Assembly (NCBI GenBank): GCA_028875225.1
Contig: JAPPFB010000025.1
Span: 50,604 to 114,603 of the forward strand
Origin: Chloroflexota bacterium
GTDB lineage: Bacteria > Chloroflexota > Dehalococcoidia > Bin125
DNA: 64,000 bases
Reading direction: 5' to 3'
Program-made: the position numbers and the translations under genes
In this document: positions 1-11,107 of the stretch, piece by piece
Position numbering within the stretch: the stretch's first letter is position 1
Layout: the number at the start of each line of letters is the position of its first letter
The notes under the pieces: model-generated
What the model was told of the DNA's origin: nothing
The model's input: only the letters and a program-made list of their open reading frames with translations
Database searches by the model: none

Positions 1-2228
1 TGGCCGATTCGATCGAGCAGGCGCTGGGTCTGGGCGACGGGATCGTGCGGGTTAGGCCGCTTGACAGCGACGACGACCTGATTTTCTCCGAGCAACTGGC
101 CTGTCCGCGCGACATGTTCGCGCTGGGCGAGATCGAGCCCCGCTCGTTCTCGTTCAACTCACCGCACGGCGCCTGCGCCGACTGCACCGGACTCGGCGTG
201 ACGATGCAGGTCGATCCGCTGGTGGTCATTCCGGATCGATCAAAGTCGCTCGATGAGGGCGCGATTGCCCCCTGGTCACGTTCGACCACGCACACGGGCT
301 GGCATCGGCGGATGCTGGAAGCAGTCTTCGAGCAGTTCGAGGCCGAGACCGACGTGCCCTTCGATGACCTGCCGGCGGAACTGATCGACGCCATCCTGTA
401 CGGCCTGCCCGAGCCGATTGTCGTCGATTTCGTCAACCATCGCGGGCGGCACCGACGCTATGAGACACAGTTCGAAGGTGTGGTTCACAATCTCGATCGG
501 CGACATCGAGAAACTGACTCGGACTGGTCGCGCACCGAAATTGAGCGATACATGACCGCCGTGCCCTGTTCCTCCTGCGGCGGGGCGCGTTTGAAGGCAG
601 AGTCGCTCGCGGTTCTGGTAGACGACCGCTCCGTGGTCGATGTGACGCGGATGTCGGTCTCGGAAGCATCGCTCTGGGCGAATCGGCTGAGCAGCGACCA
701 TACGCCGCTGACGGCGCGCGAGATGGCGATCGCCACGCAGATCCTCAAGGAGATCCGAGAACGGCTGACGTTCCTCGTCGATGTCGGACTGGACTACCTC
801 ACGCTCGACCGGGCGGCGGCGACGCTGTCGGGAGGCGAAGCACAGCGGATCCGGCTGGCAACGCAGATTGGCTCGTCGCTGATGGGCGTGCTCTACGTCT
901 GCGACGAGCCGTCGATCGGTCTGCACCCGCTGGACGACGAGCGTCTAATCCGCACGCTGAAGCGGCTACGCGACCTGGGAAACACGGTGCTGATCGTCGA
1001 GCACGACGAGGCAACGATGCGCGCGGCGGACTACATCGTCGACATGGGACCGGGCGCCGGCGAGGCGGGCGGGAAAATCGTCGCCGCCGGACCGCCCTCG
1101 GCGATCATGGACAGTTCCGATTCGATGACCGGCGCCTATCTTAGCGGCCGGCGCAGCATCCCCATGCCTCCCCAGCGGCGTCCCGGCAACGGCGACGAGC
1201 TGACCGTCGTCGGCGCGTCTGAACACAACCTGCGCGAGATCGACGCCACCTTCCCCCTGGGCACGTTCATTTGCGTGACTGGTGTCTCGGGTTCGGGCAA
1301 GAGCACGCTGGTCAACGACCTGTTGCACGCTTCGGCGGCGCAACAGCTGCACGGCGCAAGGCGCCGTCCCGGAGCGATGCGCGGGCTCAAGGGGCTGGAC
1401 GCGATCGACAAGGTGATCGACATTGACCAGTCGCCGATCGGCCGGACGCCACGGTCGAACCCGGCGACGTACACCGGCCTGTTCACGCCGGTGCGCGAGC
1501 TGTTCGCGTCGGTGCCGGAGTCGCGGATGCGCGGCTACAAGCCGGGCAGATTTTCCTTCAACGTCAAGGGCGGCCGCTGCGAAGCCTGCAAGGGCGACGG
1601 CTACAACACGATCGAGATGCAGTTCCTGCCCGACGTGACCGTGCCCTGCGAGGTCTGTCACGGCGACCGTTACAACCGCGAAGCGCTGGAGATCCTGTAC
1701 AAGAATCAGACGATTGCCGACGTGCTCAACATGACCGTTGACGAGGCGGCCGTCCTGTTCGACGCGAACCCGACGGTTGGGCGCAAGCTGCGTACGCTGC
1801 AGGCCGTGGGTCTTGGCTACATCAAGCTGGGACAGCCGGCGACGACGCTGTCGGGCGGCGAGGCACAGCGAGTGAAGCTCTCGACGGAGCTGTCCAAACG
1901 CTCGACCGGGCGCACGCTGTATCTGCTCGACGAGCCGACAACCGGCCTGTCGTTCTCGGATGTCGAGGCGCTGTTGCAGGTGCTGCAACAACTCGTCGAC
2001 GGCGGCAACACGGTCGTGGTGATTGAGCATCACCTGGACGTGATCAAGAACGCGGACTGGATTATCGACCTGGGGCCACTGGGCGGAGATCGCGGCGGAC
2101 AGGTGGTGGCGGAGGGGACGCCGGAGGACGTGGCGCTCGCCGACGGCTCGTACACCGGTCAGTTTCTGCGCGATGTCCTGGCGCAACACGGCTGGCGGGC
2201 GCCCGCCGAAGCTGTCGCGGCATCGTAG
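1..2228 (+). CDS. uvrA: UvrA excinuclease ABC subunit A (5' truncated by window edge)
   Basis: This is the ATPase subunit that finds DNA damage and loads UvrB in nucleotide excision repair. The reading frame is open from base 3, so the GTG listed at 45 is internal and the N-terminus with the first Walker A lies outside the window. Visible are the first ABC signature LSGGEAQRIRLATQ with VCDEPSIGLHP, the second Walker A GVSGSGKSTLV, the C-terminal zinc module CEACKGDG...CEVCHG, and the second signature LSGGEAQRVKLSTE with LLDEPTTGL. Both halves of the tandem ABC protein look intact. The gene stands alone, followed by about 160 bp before the ferredoxin gene. Confidence 0.97.
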   Translation, partial: ADSIEQALGLGDGIVRVRPLDSDDDLIFSEQLACPRDMFALGEIEPRSFSFNSPHGACADCTGLGVTMQVDPLVVIPDRSKSLDEGAIAPWSRSTTHTGWHRRMLEAVFEQFEAETDVPFDDLPAELIDAILYGLPEPIVVDFVNHRGRHRRYETQFEGVVHNLDRRHRETDSDWSRTEIERYMTAVPCSSCGGARLKAESLAVLVDDRSVVDVTRMSVSEASLWANRLSSDHTPLTAREMAIATQILKEIRERLTFLVDVGLDYLTLDRAAATLSGGEAQRIRLATQIGSSLMGVLYVCDEPSIGLHPLDDERLIRTLKRLRDLGNTVLIVEHDEATMRAADYIVDMGPGAGEAGGKIVAAGPPSAIMDSSDSMTGAYLSGRRSIPMPPQRRPGNGDELTVVGASEHNLREIDATFPLGTFICVTGVSGSGKSTLVNDLLHASAAQQLHGARRRPGAMRGLKGLDAIDKVIDIDQSPIGRTPRSNPATYTGLFTPVRELFASVPESRMRGYKPGRFSFNVKGGRCEACKGDGYNTIEMQFLPDVTVPCEVCHGDRYNREALEILYKNQTIADVLNMTVDEAAVLFDANPTVGRKLRTLQAVGLGYIKLGQPATTLSGGEAQRVKLSTELSKRSTGRTLYLLDEPTTGLSFSDVEALLQVLQQLVDGGNTVVVIEHHLDVIKNADWIIDLGPLGGDRGGQVVAEGTPEDVALADGSYTGQFLRDVLAQHGWRAPAEAVAAS

Positions 2229-2297
2229 AAATTTGCACCGCCTCCCCAACCCGATCGAGGGTTAAATGTCAGTGTTTGCAGCAAACTCAATTCGCTA

Positions 2298-2326
2298 TTG
2301 CGAAACAGGGGATGCCGTCCTATAAG
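2298..2326 (+). promoter_or_regulatory. Candidate sigma-70-type promoter of the ferredoxin gene
   Basis: TTGCGA (2298-2303) and TATAAG (2321-2326) are separated by exactly 17 bp in the otherwise GC-rich gap between uvrA and the ferredoxin gene. This is a good match to the -35/-10 consensus and leaves a 5' leader of roughly 55-60 nt. It is inferred from sequence only. Confidence 0.55.
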
Positions 2327-2390
2327 TGTGGTAGTCGCGAAAACGTCGGTGGCGGCGTAGCGCAAGACGAGCGCTTGAGAGGATGGATCG

Positions 2391-2672
2391 ATGACCTATG
2401 TGATCGCGGAACCATGCATCGACGTCAAGGACCAATCCTGCGTTGAGGTCTGCCCGGTGGACTGCATCCACGCCGACGACGACGACCGCATGCTCTACAT
2501 CTCACCAGATGAGTGCATCGACTGCGGCGCCTGCGAACCGGCCTGTCCGGTGACCGCCATTTTCTCCGAGGACGACGTGCCGGACGAGTGGCAGGCCTTC
2601 ACCGAAATCAACGCCGAGTGGTTCGAGGACAAGGATTCGGCCCGAGGCAAGGTTGCCGAACTCGCCCCTTAG
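2391..2672 (+). CDS. fdxA: 7Fe-8S type ferredoxin
   Basis: A 93-residue soluble electron carrier. The cysteine pattern (CIDVKDQSCVEVCPVDC, then CIDCGACEPACP) matches the bacterial [3Fe-4S][4Fe-4S] ferredoxins of the Thermus/Mycobacterium FdxA type, including the conserved DVKDxxCVEVCPVDCI and YIxPDECIDCGACEPxCPV blocks. The acidic C-terminus (DEWQAFTEINAEWF) is also typical. An SD-like GAGAGG lies about 8 nt before the ATG. It is monocistronic, with its own promoter candidate upstream and a highly structured intergenic region downstream. The redox partner cannot be read from the context. Confidence 0.95.
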   Translation: MTYVIAEPCIDVKDQSCVEVCPVDCIHADDDDRMLYISPDECIDCGACEPACPVTAIFSEDDVPDEWQAFTEINAEWFEDKDSARGKVAELAP

Positions 2673-2686
2673 CTCGGGCGATTTAT

Positions 2687-2810
2687 CGAGTCTCACTCAA
2701 GAGCGCTGCCGCTCTGATCGGACGCCACTTCATTGGCAAGCCATCAATATGCGGCAGCGCTTTCGTGTCCGCGTGTCACACCCAAGACAAGCGGATTCCT
2801 GTGAGACTCG
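2687..2810 (+). other. Nested inverted-repeat element, candidate structured RNA
   Basis: A perfect 10-bp inverted repeat, CGAGTCTCAC (2687-2696) with GTGAGACTCG (2801-2810), encloses a perfect 11-bp inverted repeat, AGCGCTGCCGC (2702-2712) with GCGGCAGCGCT (2751-2761). A shorter stem, TCCGC/GCGGA (2768-2772 with 2791-2795), also lies inside. Together they could form a closing stem with two arms. The 5' arm of the inner stem can instead form a local hairpin, AGAGCG-ctgc-CGCTCT. It lies just after the ferredoxin stop codon. The strand, and whether it is an RNA or a small mobile element, are unknown. Confidence 0.45.
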
Positions 2811-2920
2811 TCACTCACTAGCCTGCCGCGGGATCTCGCGTTGTCCCCATGGGTCTGCGTGATCCCACCGGGACAAACTCCATCTCCCGCCGGAGAGTTG
2901 CACCCAAACTAATCAGAGTC

Positions 2921-2940
2921 GGCCCCGCGCAGGCGGGGCC
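2921..2940. terminator. GC-rich hairpin between convergent fdxA and glyQS
   Basis: A perfect 8-bp stem GGCCCCGC-gcag-GCGGGGCC sits between the convergent ferredoxin and glycyl-tRNA synthetase genes. It could act as a bidirectional terminator, but no strong T tract follows on either strand. The remainder of 2811-3028 shows no convincing ORF. Confidence 0.5.
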
Positions 2941-3028
2941 TTCGCCGCCTATCTGTTCACAGCGCCCCCGCCTGCCCTCGGGCGACTTCACCAAGGGGTT
3001 ATGCGCAACTCTCCAGCACCGGACGTCT

Positions 3029-4348
3029 TCAGAAGCCCAGACGGTCCCTGAGCGCGTCCACCAGCTCGTCGCTCCTGACGCGCACCTGTTCCTGCGTGTC
3101 GCGGTCTCGGATCGTCACAGCGTCGTCTTCGAGCGACTCGAAGTCGACGGTAATGCAAAGCGGCGTGCCAATCTCGTCCTGGCGGCGGTAGCGCCGACCG
3201 ATGGACTGGGTGTCATCGTACTGCGTTGTCCAGTGCGGACGGATCCGGCCCCAGACCTCGCGGGCGAGATTGGCGACCGGCTCCTTGCGTGACAGCGGCA
3301 GCACCGCGACGGTGATCGGCGCGACTCGCGGGCTGAAGGCGAGCACCGTGCGATCGTCGCCCTTTTCGTCCGGTGTGACGGTGTAGGCGTCGCAGAGCAG
3401 GGCGAGCATGATCCGGTCGACGCCGGCGGCGGGCTCGATCACGTGCGGCACGATGTGCTCGTTGGTCTGCGGATCGAAGTATTCGAGCCGCTTGCCTGAC
3501 GACTCGCCGTGCTGAGTGAGGTCGAAGTTGGTCCGGTTGGCGATGCCTTCCAGCTCGTCCCAGCCCCACGGATAGCGGTATTGCAGGTCGGTCGTGCCGG
3601 CCGAGTAGTGGGAGAGCTTTTCGGTCGGATGGACGTCGCGGCGGAGGTTGGCGGGATCAATGCCGAGGTCGACGTACCACTGCTCGCGCAGGTCGATCCA
3701 GCGGTGGTACCACTCGTCCGACTCGTCGGGCGCAACGAAGTACTCCATCTCCATCTGCTCGAACTCGCGAGTGCGGAAAATGAAGTTGCCCAGGGTGATC
3801 TCGTTGCGGAAGGACTTGCCCTGCTGCGCAATGCCGAACGGCAGACGGCGTCGAGTCGAAGTGAGCACGTTCTCGAAGTTGATGAAGATGCCCTGCGCCG
3901 TCTCGGGCCGCAGATAGGCCTGGGAACCCTCATCGGCAACCGGACCGACCTGGGTGCGAAACATCAGGTTGAATTCGCGCGCCTCTGTGAACTTGCCGAC
4001 GACGCCGCACGTTGGGCATTCGGGGCCTTCGAGATGATCCTCGCGGAAACGACCCTTGCATTCGAGACAGTCGACCATCGGGTCGTGGAAGTTCTGCACG
4101 TGTCCGGACGCCTCCCAGACGCGCGGCGACTGGATGATGGCCGAGTCGAGCCCGACCACGTCGGAGCGCTCGCGCACGACCGACCGCCACCAGAGTTCCT
4201 TGACGTTGCGCTTGAGTTCAACGCCGAGCGGTCCGTAGTCGTAGGTCGATCCGAAGCCGCCGTAGATCTCGGAGGCGGGAAACACAAACCCGCGCTGTTT
4301 GCAGAGCGAGACGAGAGTGTCCAGAGATACTTCGGTCGCGGTGGTCAT
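3029..4348 (-). CDS. glyQS: Glycyl-tRNA synthetase (single-chain class II)
   Basis: This enzyme charges tRNA-Gly with glycine. It is the homodimeric bacterial/eukaryotic type, not the alpha2-beta2 type. Class II motifs are clear: the start region FVFPASEIYGGFGSTYDYGP, a zinc-binding insertion CLECKGR...CPTCG, motif 2 FRNEITLGNFIFRTREFEQME, and the C-terminal anticodon domain ending VRSDELVDALRDRLGF. The ORF opens at 4354, but an AAAGG lies about 8 nt before the ATG at 4348 and only 2 nt before the upstream one, so MTTATEVSLD is the preferred start. It is divergent from a small membrane-protein gene. Confidence 0.96.
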   Translation of the reverse strand: MTTATEVSLDTLVSLCKQRGFVFPASEIYGGFGSTYDYGPLGVELKRNVKELWWRSVVRERSDVVGLDSAIIQSPRVWEASGHVQNFHDPMVDCLECKGRFREDHLEGPECPTCGVVGKFTEAREFNLMFRTQVGPVADEGSQAYLRPETAQGIFINFENVLTSTRRRLPFGIAQQGKSFRNEITLGNFIFRTREFEQMEMEYFVAPDESDEWYHRWIDLREQWYVDLGIDPANLRRDVHPTEKLSHYSAGTTDLQYRYPWGWDELEGIANRTNFDLTQHGESSGKRLEYFDPQTNEHIVPHVIEPAAGVDRIMLALLCDAYTVTPDEKGDDRTVLAFSPRVAPITVAVLPLSRKEPVANLAREVWGRIRPHWTTQYDDTQSIGRRYRRQDEIGTPLCITVDFESLEDDAVTIRDRDTQEQVRVRSDELVDALRDRLGF

Positions 4349-4429
4349 GCACATCGCCTTTCTGGAGGGGCTATCGGCGGTCGTATCGTGGGATTCAAAG
4401 CTGATGTCAGCGTATGGGGGAGGTGCCTT

Positions 4430-4588
4430 ATGCGGTTCCTGATCGGTTTGACGTTGGGGTTGCTGATTGGCGCGGTGTTAACAGTCCTCGCGACCGGCAA
4501 CGCCGGGCGGGCGCTGCAGGAACAGATCCGGGAACAAACGGAGCGAGAACGGGCGGGCCGGTCAACAGACATTTCGAAGAACGACTGA
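4430..4588 (+). CDS. Small single-pass membrane protein (52 aa)
   Basis: Not recognised as a named family. The ATG at 4430 is preceded by a strong SD (GGGGGAGGTGCCTT-ATG), which is the main reason to believe it. The product has an N-terminal hydrophobic segment MRFLIGLTLGLLIGAVLTVL, then a charged, probably helical tail rich in Gln, Glu and Arg. The ORF track extends it far upstream (3509), but that part is antisense to glyQS and is not real. It resembles in layout the small YtxH-like envelope proteins, but that is only a resemblance. Confidence 0.6.
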   Translation: MRFLIGLTLGLLIGAVLTVLATGNAGRALQEQIREQTERERAGRSTDISKND

Positions 4589-4599
4589 CGCCAAAGAGA

Positions 4600-4740
4600 G
4601 GTTCTCTCCTCCCCCTTGCAGGGGGAGGTGCCGAAGGCGGAGGGGGTCCCTCCGAGGTAGGCTGAGCCCCCCTCTGCCCCCGCATCAAGTGCGGGGCAGG
4701 CTTTCCTTTCTCCCCCCGCTGCGCGGGGGGAGAAGGGACC
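4600..4740. repeat. GC-palindrome intergenic repeat (family 2)
   Basis: Clustered hairpins lie between the small membrane ORF and hppA: CCTCCCCCTTGCAGGGGGAGG followed by TGCCGAAGGCGGAGGGGGT, then CCCCGCATCAAGTGCGGGG, then a 12-bp stem TTCTCCCCCCGC/GCGGGGGGAGAA. Related blocks occur near 26.5, 28.2, 30.7 and 50.4 kb. It may also attenuate read-through from the convergent genes, but no T tract follows. Confidence 0.7.
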
Positions 4741-4744
4741 TCGC

Positions 4745-6823
<2,079 letters not shown>

Positions 6824-6963
6824 GCAGGTCCCCTCACGAACAGATCAATCCCGTGCGGATCCGGTAGGCGGCGGCGCCGACCGCTGCCGCCAGACGGCAG
6901 GCTACCGCGCAGGCCATAGCGCGGCAATTCAGTGATTTACAGGGCTGCTTCGACCGAGATTCT

Positions 6964-7057
6964 GTCATTCCCGCGCCCGCCGCGGGTATCTTGCCGCGTT
7001 GAGCGCAGACATCGGTGCACCACATAGCGAGATTGCCGCGACAAGCGCGGCAATGAC
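6964..7057. repeat. Paired palindromic repeat element (family 1), short copy
   Basis: The left end GTCATTCCCGCGcccgCCGCGGGTATC and the right end GATTGCCGCGACAAGCGCGGCAATGAC are inverted copies of one palindromic unit about 28-30 bp long, separated by about 35 bp. The same ends bound elements at 12237, 23574 and 48264, and a lone end is at 50480. It lies between hppA and the first fmdB-like gene. Confidence 0.8.
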
Positions 7058-7068
7058 GAAGAGAATTG

Positions 7069-7413
7069 CTACAGATCCTTGACCGGCGCCGGCAGGTCGC
7101 CGTCGCGGGCGGCGTCGATCATCTGCTTTGCCTCTGCCGGCATCTCGACGCCCATCTGGTCGAAGCGCTCTTCGGCCCAACGCCCAATCTGGCGCGGGTC
7201 ACGATAGGCGTCCGGGCCGGCGCCGGGACCCGGCGATCCGTACTGTTCGAGCACCTGCGCCTCGGTCTTGGGTGTGGCGAAGCGGGAGATGACCCGTTCC
7301 ATCTCCTCCGACGGGCAGGACTCGCAGGTCGGGACCGTGGCTCGCTCCAGGGAGCGATGAAACTGTTCCTGTACATGGCCGCACTGCTGGCATCGGTATT
7401 CGTAGATCGGCAC
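7069..7413 (-). CDS. FmdB-family zinc-ribbon protein
   Basis: A 114-residue protein starting MPIYEYRCQQCGH with a second pair CESC, the four-cysteine zinc ribbon of the FmdB/CxxC_CXXC_SSSS regulatory family. The ORF is open to 7497, but a perfect SD (AAGGAGG, 6 nt spacing) precedes the GTG at 7413, and the MPIYEY start is the family hallmark. The tail (GSPGPGAGPDAYRDPRQIGRWAEERFDQMG) is longer than in minimal members. Its function is not established; members are annotated as putative regulators. It is co-directional with a second paralogue 32 bp upstream. Confidence 0.85.
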   Translation of the reverse strand: MPIYEYRCQQCGHVQEQFHRSLERATVPTCESCPSEEMERVISRFATPKTEAQVLEQYGSPGPGAGPDAYRDPRQIGRWAEERFDQMGVEMPAEAKQMIDAARDGDLPAPVKDL

Positions 7414-7445
7414 AGTCGGCCTCCTTCGGCGCGTACAGGCAGTGA

Positions 7446-7718
7446 TCAGGTGAGATCGGCCGGCAGTTCGGGAGCCGTCCCGGCCGATTCGCGCCAAGCG
7501 GCCACCGATTCCGGGTCGTCGGCGTCGACGTCATCAAGCGTGTCGAAGCCCGGGAACGACAGTTCGGTCTTCGAGCGGAAACGCGAAAATCGGGTCTGCA
7601 ACTCGCTGCCGCGGCAATCGGGACAGGCCGGCAAGGGATCTGACTCCGTGCGCACGCGGCGCTGAAACACTTCAACGTTGCGGGCGCAATCGGGGCAGTA
7701 GTACTCGTAGATCGGCAT
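7446..7718 (-). CDS. FmdB-family zinc-ribbon protein, second paralogue
   Basis: A 90-residue protein with MPIYEYYCPDC and CPDC forming the zinc ribbon, then a Phe/Ser-rich stretch RFSRFRSKTELSF and an acidic C-terminus DDVDADDPESVAAW. It is a clear paralogue of the next gene, 32 bp downstream, but the two diverge completely after the ribbon. No strong SD is visible. The pair probably forms one transcript, possibly with yraN and rnhB just upstream on the same strand. The function is unknown. Confidence 0.82.
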   Translation of the reverse strand: MPIYEYYCPDCARNVEVFQRRVRTESDPLPACPDCRGSELQTRFSRFRSKTELSFPGFDTLDDVDADDPESVAAWRESAGTAPELPADLT

Positions 7719-7750
7719 GTCGACGGCCTGGCTCCGGCTCTGGTTCCAGC

Positions 7751-8158
7751 TTAGTCGTCGAACGGTCCGTCTTCGATCGCGTCCGCGATGTGAGCCACCA
7801 CCGTCAGCCGGCCGCGGTCGTCGGGCGCAATGATCATGACGTCGACCCGGATGTCGAACTCGACCTCCTGCTCGGAGAGCAGTCCGTGAGCGAGGCGGCG
7901 CAGTTGGCGTTGTTTCCGAGGTCCAATTGATTGGGCCGCCTCCACGGCATAGCGGCGATCGCTGCGGCTGCGAACCTCGACGATCACGTGGGTTCCGTCA
8001 GAATCGAGCGCGATGATGTCGGCCTCGCCCCAACGTCGGCGGTAGTTGCGCTCCACGATCCGATAGCCGCGAGCCTCCAGGTAGGCGGCGGCCAGATCTT
8101 CACCGGCGGCGCCCAGCGACTGCTTGTGGTCTGGCTGGCGCTCAGGACGCGGCGGCAT
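7751..8158 (-). CDS. yraN: YraN/UPF0102 family endonuclease-like protein
   Basis: A small restriction-endonuclease-fold protein. Family marks are GAAGEDLAAAYLEARGYRIVERNYRRRWGEADIIALDSDG and VEVRSRSDRRYAVEAAQSIGPRKQRQLRRLA, including the E-D-EVR core. The ORF is open to 8200, but those codons are inside rnhB; the ATG at 8158 overlaps the rnhB stop by 17 bp and fits the usual rnhB-yraN coupling. No cellular role is firmly established for the family; the catalytic-type residues are present. Confidence 0.88.
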   Translation of the reverse strand: MPPRPERQPDHKQSLGAAGEDLAAAYLEARGYRIVERNYRRRWGEADIIALDSDGTHVIVEVRSRSDRRYAVEAAQSIGPRKQRQLRRLAHGLLSEQEVEFDIRVDVMIIAPDDRGRLTVVAHIADAIEDGPFDD

Positions 8159-8792
8159 CGAGGTCGAATCGAGGCTGATCCAGCGCGGCGACCGGAGCAA
8201 AGGTTCGGCGGTGTTCGGGACAGGGCCCGAGCGTCTGCAGCGCGCGCAGATGTTCAGCAGTGCCGTAGCCCTTGTGGCGAGCGAATCCGTAGCCCGGATA
8301 TCGCTGGTCCAGTTCGTTCATCCACGTGTCGCGAGCCGTCTTGGCGATGATCGAAGCGGCGGCGATCGAGGCCACTGAACGGTCGCCCTTGACGATCATT
8401 TCAGTGGCGACGGGCAAGCCCAGGTCGTCGCGCCCGTCGGCCAGGACGACCTCGGGCGGCGTCGGCAACTGATCAATCGCACGGCGCGCTGCCAGTTTGA
8501 GCGCCGAGGTCATGCCCAGCTGATCAAGCTCACGCGCTTCCACCCAGCCGATCGACCACTGCAATGCCCCGGCCTCGATCGCCGGCGTCAGGCGCTCACG
8601 CCGGCGGGGGCTGAGCTGTTTGCTGTCCCGCAGCTCCGACATCCAGGCCTTCCGGCTGTCCATCGGGAGCGACACCGCCGCCGTGACGAGCGGTCCGGCC
8701 AACGGGCCTCGTCCAACTTCGTCAAGACCGACGATCGAGCGCGCGCCCCTGCGCCAGAGCCGCAGTTCCCGCCGTCGCGTCGGTCGTTGCAC
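8142..8792 (-). CDS. rnhB: Ribonuclease HII
   Basis: This enzyme cleaves RNA in RNA-DNA hybrids and single ribonucleotides in DNA. It has 216 residues. The motif GLDEVGRGPLAGPLV carries the first catalytic Asp-Glu; VLADGRD and the block SVAASIIAKTARDTWM follow, then the C-terminal GYGFARHKGYGTAEHL. The start is taken as the GTG at 8792. It is the first gene of a minus-strand run with yraN and divergent from ftsH. The 252-bp gap to ftsH contains a 12-bp perfect palindrome AGACGCGCGTCT (8835-8846) but no promoter I can call. Confidence 0.93.
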   Translation of the reverse strand: MQRPTRRRELRLWRRGARSIVGLDEVGRGPLAGPLVTAAVSLPMDSRKAWMSELRDSKQLSPRRRERLTPAIEAGALQWSIGWVEARELDQLGMTSALKLAARRAIDQLPTPPEVVLADGRDDLGLPVATEMIVKGDRSVASIAAASIIAKTARDTWMNELDQRYPGYGFARHKGYGTAEHLRALQTLGPCPEHRRTFAPVAALDQPRFDLDAAAS

Positions 8793-9044
8793 ATGCTGAT
8801 GCTAGTGCTTGTCGTTATGTCCGTGAACCACCTGAGACGCGCGTCTGAGCTGCGCAATTTGTTGCCGGTGCCCGACCCGCAAGCCATGCGCGTCGCGTTG
8901 CCGGGTTGGAAACGCTCCGCTTACGCAAGTTGACGCAATGCGTACCGTCGCCGGCCGGGGTTGCGATATGCTCGAATCAGACAGGCGACGCACCCGGCGC
9001 GTCCGTAGACGACCGGTGCGCGCCCAGGCTGAGGATTGGCGACG

Positions 9045-11054
9045 ATGGGCGGCTCACGCTTCAAACGCAGCTTCCTGGTCTACCTGCTGATCGGCGTCGT
9101 GCTGATCATCGTCATCTTCTCGGTGTTCCCGCGTGGCGGCGGATCGAACGAGATCCCGCTGGCCGGCGGCACCGAATCGCTGCTCGAACGGATCAAGAAC
9201 GATGCCGGTCTGATCGAGGCGATCCAGGTCGGATCGGACAAGGTCACGCTGGACTACCGCGACGGCGCGGAGTCCTACGAGACGAACGTCCCCGAGACGG
9301 CATTCGACTTCTTCGAATTCCTCTCGCGCGAGGGCATCGACGTCGGCTCGCAGGGATTCCCCGACATCGAAGTCGGCGGAGGCGGCGGTTTCGGCTCCAC
9401 GATCGCCGGACTGTTCATCAACCTGCTGCCCTTCCTGTTGATCATCGGTCTGATCTTCTTCTTCCTGCGCCAGGCCCAGGGCCAGGGTTCGCAGGCGATG
9501 TCATTCGGCAAGAGCAAGGCGCGTCTGGTCACCGCGAACCGACCGACCGTCACCTTCAACGATGTCGCCGGCTGTGACGAGGCCAAGGAAGAGCTGCAGG
9601 AAGTCGTCGAGTTCCTCAAGTTCCCCGAGCGCTTCGCCTCGCTCGGCGCACGCATCCCGCGAGGTTGTCTGCTGGTCGGTCCGCCGGGCACCGGCAAAAC
9701 GTTGATCGCCCGCGCGGTGGCCGGCGAGGCCGGCGTGCCGTTCTTCTCAATCTCCGGCTCCGAGTTCGTCGAGATGTTCGTCGGCGTCGGCGCGAGCCGC
9801 GTCCGCGACCTGTTCGAGCAGGCCAAGCGCAACGCGCCCTGCATCGTCTTCGTCGACGAGATCGACGCGGTCGGCCGCCAGCGCGGCGCCGGCGTCGGCG
9901 GCTCGCACGACGAGCGCGAGCAGACGCTCAACCAGATCCTGGTCGAGATGGACGGCTTCGACACCAACACCAACGTGATCGTCGTGGCCGCCACCAACCG
10001 CCCCGACATCCTTGACCCGGCGCTGCTGCGCCCGGGCCGCTTCGATCGCCGCGTCGTGCTTGACGCGCCCGACGTCAAGGGCCGCGTCGCGATCCTCGAC
10101 GTGCACGTCCGCGGCAAGCCGCTGGCCGAGGAAGTCGATCTCAACACCATCGCCAAGGAGACGCCCGGATTCTCCGGCGCCGAACTGGCCAACCTGCTCA
10201 ACGAGGCGGCGATCCTCGCCGCTCGCCGCCAGAAGAAGCACATCACCCAGGCCGAGGTCGAGGAAGCGGTTGACCGCGTCATGGCCGGTCCCGAGCGCAA
10301 ATCTCGTCTGCTGGTGGGACGCGAAAAGGAGATCGTGGCATACCACGAGGGCGGTCACGCGCTGGTCGCCTCGCACATTCCCGGCCACGATCCGGTCCAC
10401 AAAGTCACCATCGTCCCGCGCGGCATGGCCGGCGGCTACACCCGCTACCTGCCGGAGTCCGAGCATCGGCTGGCCGGCAAGACCTACTACGAGGGCTTCA
10501 TGGCCTCCGCGCTGGGCGGGCACGCCGCCGAAGAGGTCGTGTTCGGCGAGATGACGACCGGCGCGCACGACGACCTGAGCAAGGTCACGCAGATCGCCCG
10601 CGCGATGATCACCCAGTGGGGCATGTCGGAACGGCTCGGCGCGCGCACCTTCGGCAAGAAGGAATCGATGGTCTTCCTCGGCCGCGATATCTCCGAGCAG
10701 CGCGACTACTCCGAAATGGTGGCCGAACAGATCGACGAAGAACTGCGTGAGATTATCGACCGGGCGCGAGACCGCGCTCGGACCATCCTGCGCCGTAACC
10801 GCGAGCAGCTCGATCTGTTGGCGACGCGGCTGATGGAGGTCGAGACGCTCGAGGGCGACGACCTTCGCGCGATCCTCGCCTGGCAGCCGGGCGACGCCGT
10901 TCCGCAGCCGACTCCGCCGCCGCCACCGCCCGATCCGACCCCGCCGCCGAGCGCGTCGGGCGACGACGCGCCGGAGGAGGAGCGGGAACCGCTGATGCCG
11001 CCCAAGCCCGGCCTCGCCTGGGGCGGCAACCAGAACAGCAGCTCGCTGGACTGA
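9045..11054 (+). CDS. ftsH: ATP-dependent zinc metalloprotease FtsH
   Basis: A membrane-anchored AAA+ protease for quality control. In order: TM1 ([19 protein letters not shown]), an extracytoplasmic region, TM2 ([17 protein letters not shown]), the AAA module with Walker A GPPGTGKT near residue 213, pore loop [17 protein letters not shown], Walker B IVFVDEID, and the [23 protein letters not shown]. The zinc protease motif HEGGH, near residue 435, is a variant of the common HEAGH that keeps the HExxH ligands. The C-terminus has a Pro-rich tail ([13 protein letters not shown]). The ATG at 9045 follows GAGG; a TTG at 9036 is an alternative. Confidence 0.96.
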   Translation: MGGSRFKRSFLVYLLIGVVLIIVIFSVFPRGGGSNEIPLAGGTESLLERIKNDAGLIEAIQVGSDKVTLDYRDGAESYETNVPETAFDFFEFLSREGIDVGSQGFPDIEVGGGGGFGSTIAGLFINLLPFLLIIGLIFFFLRQAQGQGSQAMSFGKSKARLVTANRPTVTFNDVAGCDEAKEELQEVVEFLKFPERFASLGARIPRGCLLVGPPGTGKTLIARAVAGEAGVPFFSISGSEFVEMFVGVGASRVRDLFEQAKRNAPCIVFVDEIDAVGRQRGAGVGGSHDEREQTLNQILVEMDGFDTNTNVIVVAATNRPDILDPALLRPGRFDRRVVLDAPDVKGRVAILDVHVRGKPLAEEVDLNTIAKETPGFSGAELANLLNEAAILAARRQKKHITQAEVEEAVDRVMAGPERKSRLLVGREKEIVAYHEGGHALVASHIPGHDPVHKVTIVPRGMAGGYTRYLPESEHRLAGKTYYEGFMASALGGHAAEEVVFGEMTTGAHDDLSKVTQIARAMITQWGMSERLGARTFGKKESMVFLGRDISEQRDYSEMVAEQIDEELREIIDRARDRARTILRRNREQLDLLATRLMEVETLEGDDLRAILAWQPGDAVPQPTPPPPPPDPTPPPSASGDDAPEEEREPLMPPKPGLAWGGNQNSSSLD

Positions 11055-11107
11055 GCATTCGACGGTGTTCAACCACCCGGGTGTAGAGTGCTGTGTTGGT
11101 TGGTCGC

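Noticed and set aside
966-2249. 427-aa minus-strand ORF opposite uvrA
   Set aside because: It is the antisense of well-supported UvrA codons, Arg/His-rich with no motif; a typical GC-rich shadow frame.
2673-3028. SRP RNA, tRNA or T-box in the fdxA-glyQS gap
   Set aside because: No SRP tetraloop/domain IV signature, no tRNA arms and no T-box consensus. The gap is also at the 3' side of glyQS, so a T-box for it would be misplaced.
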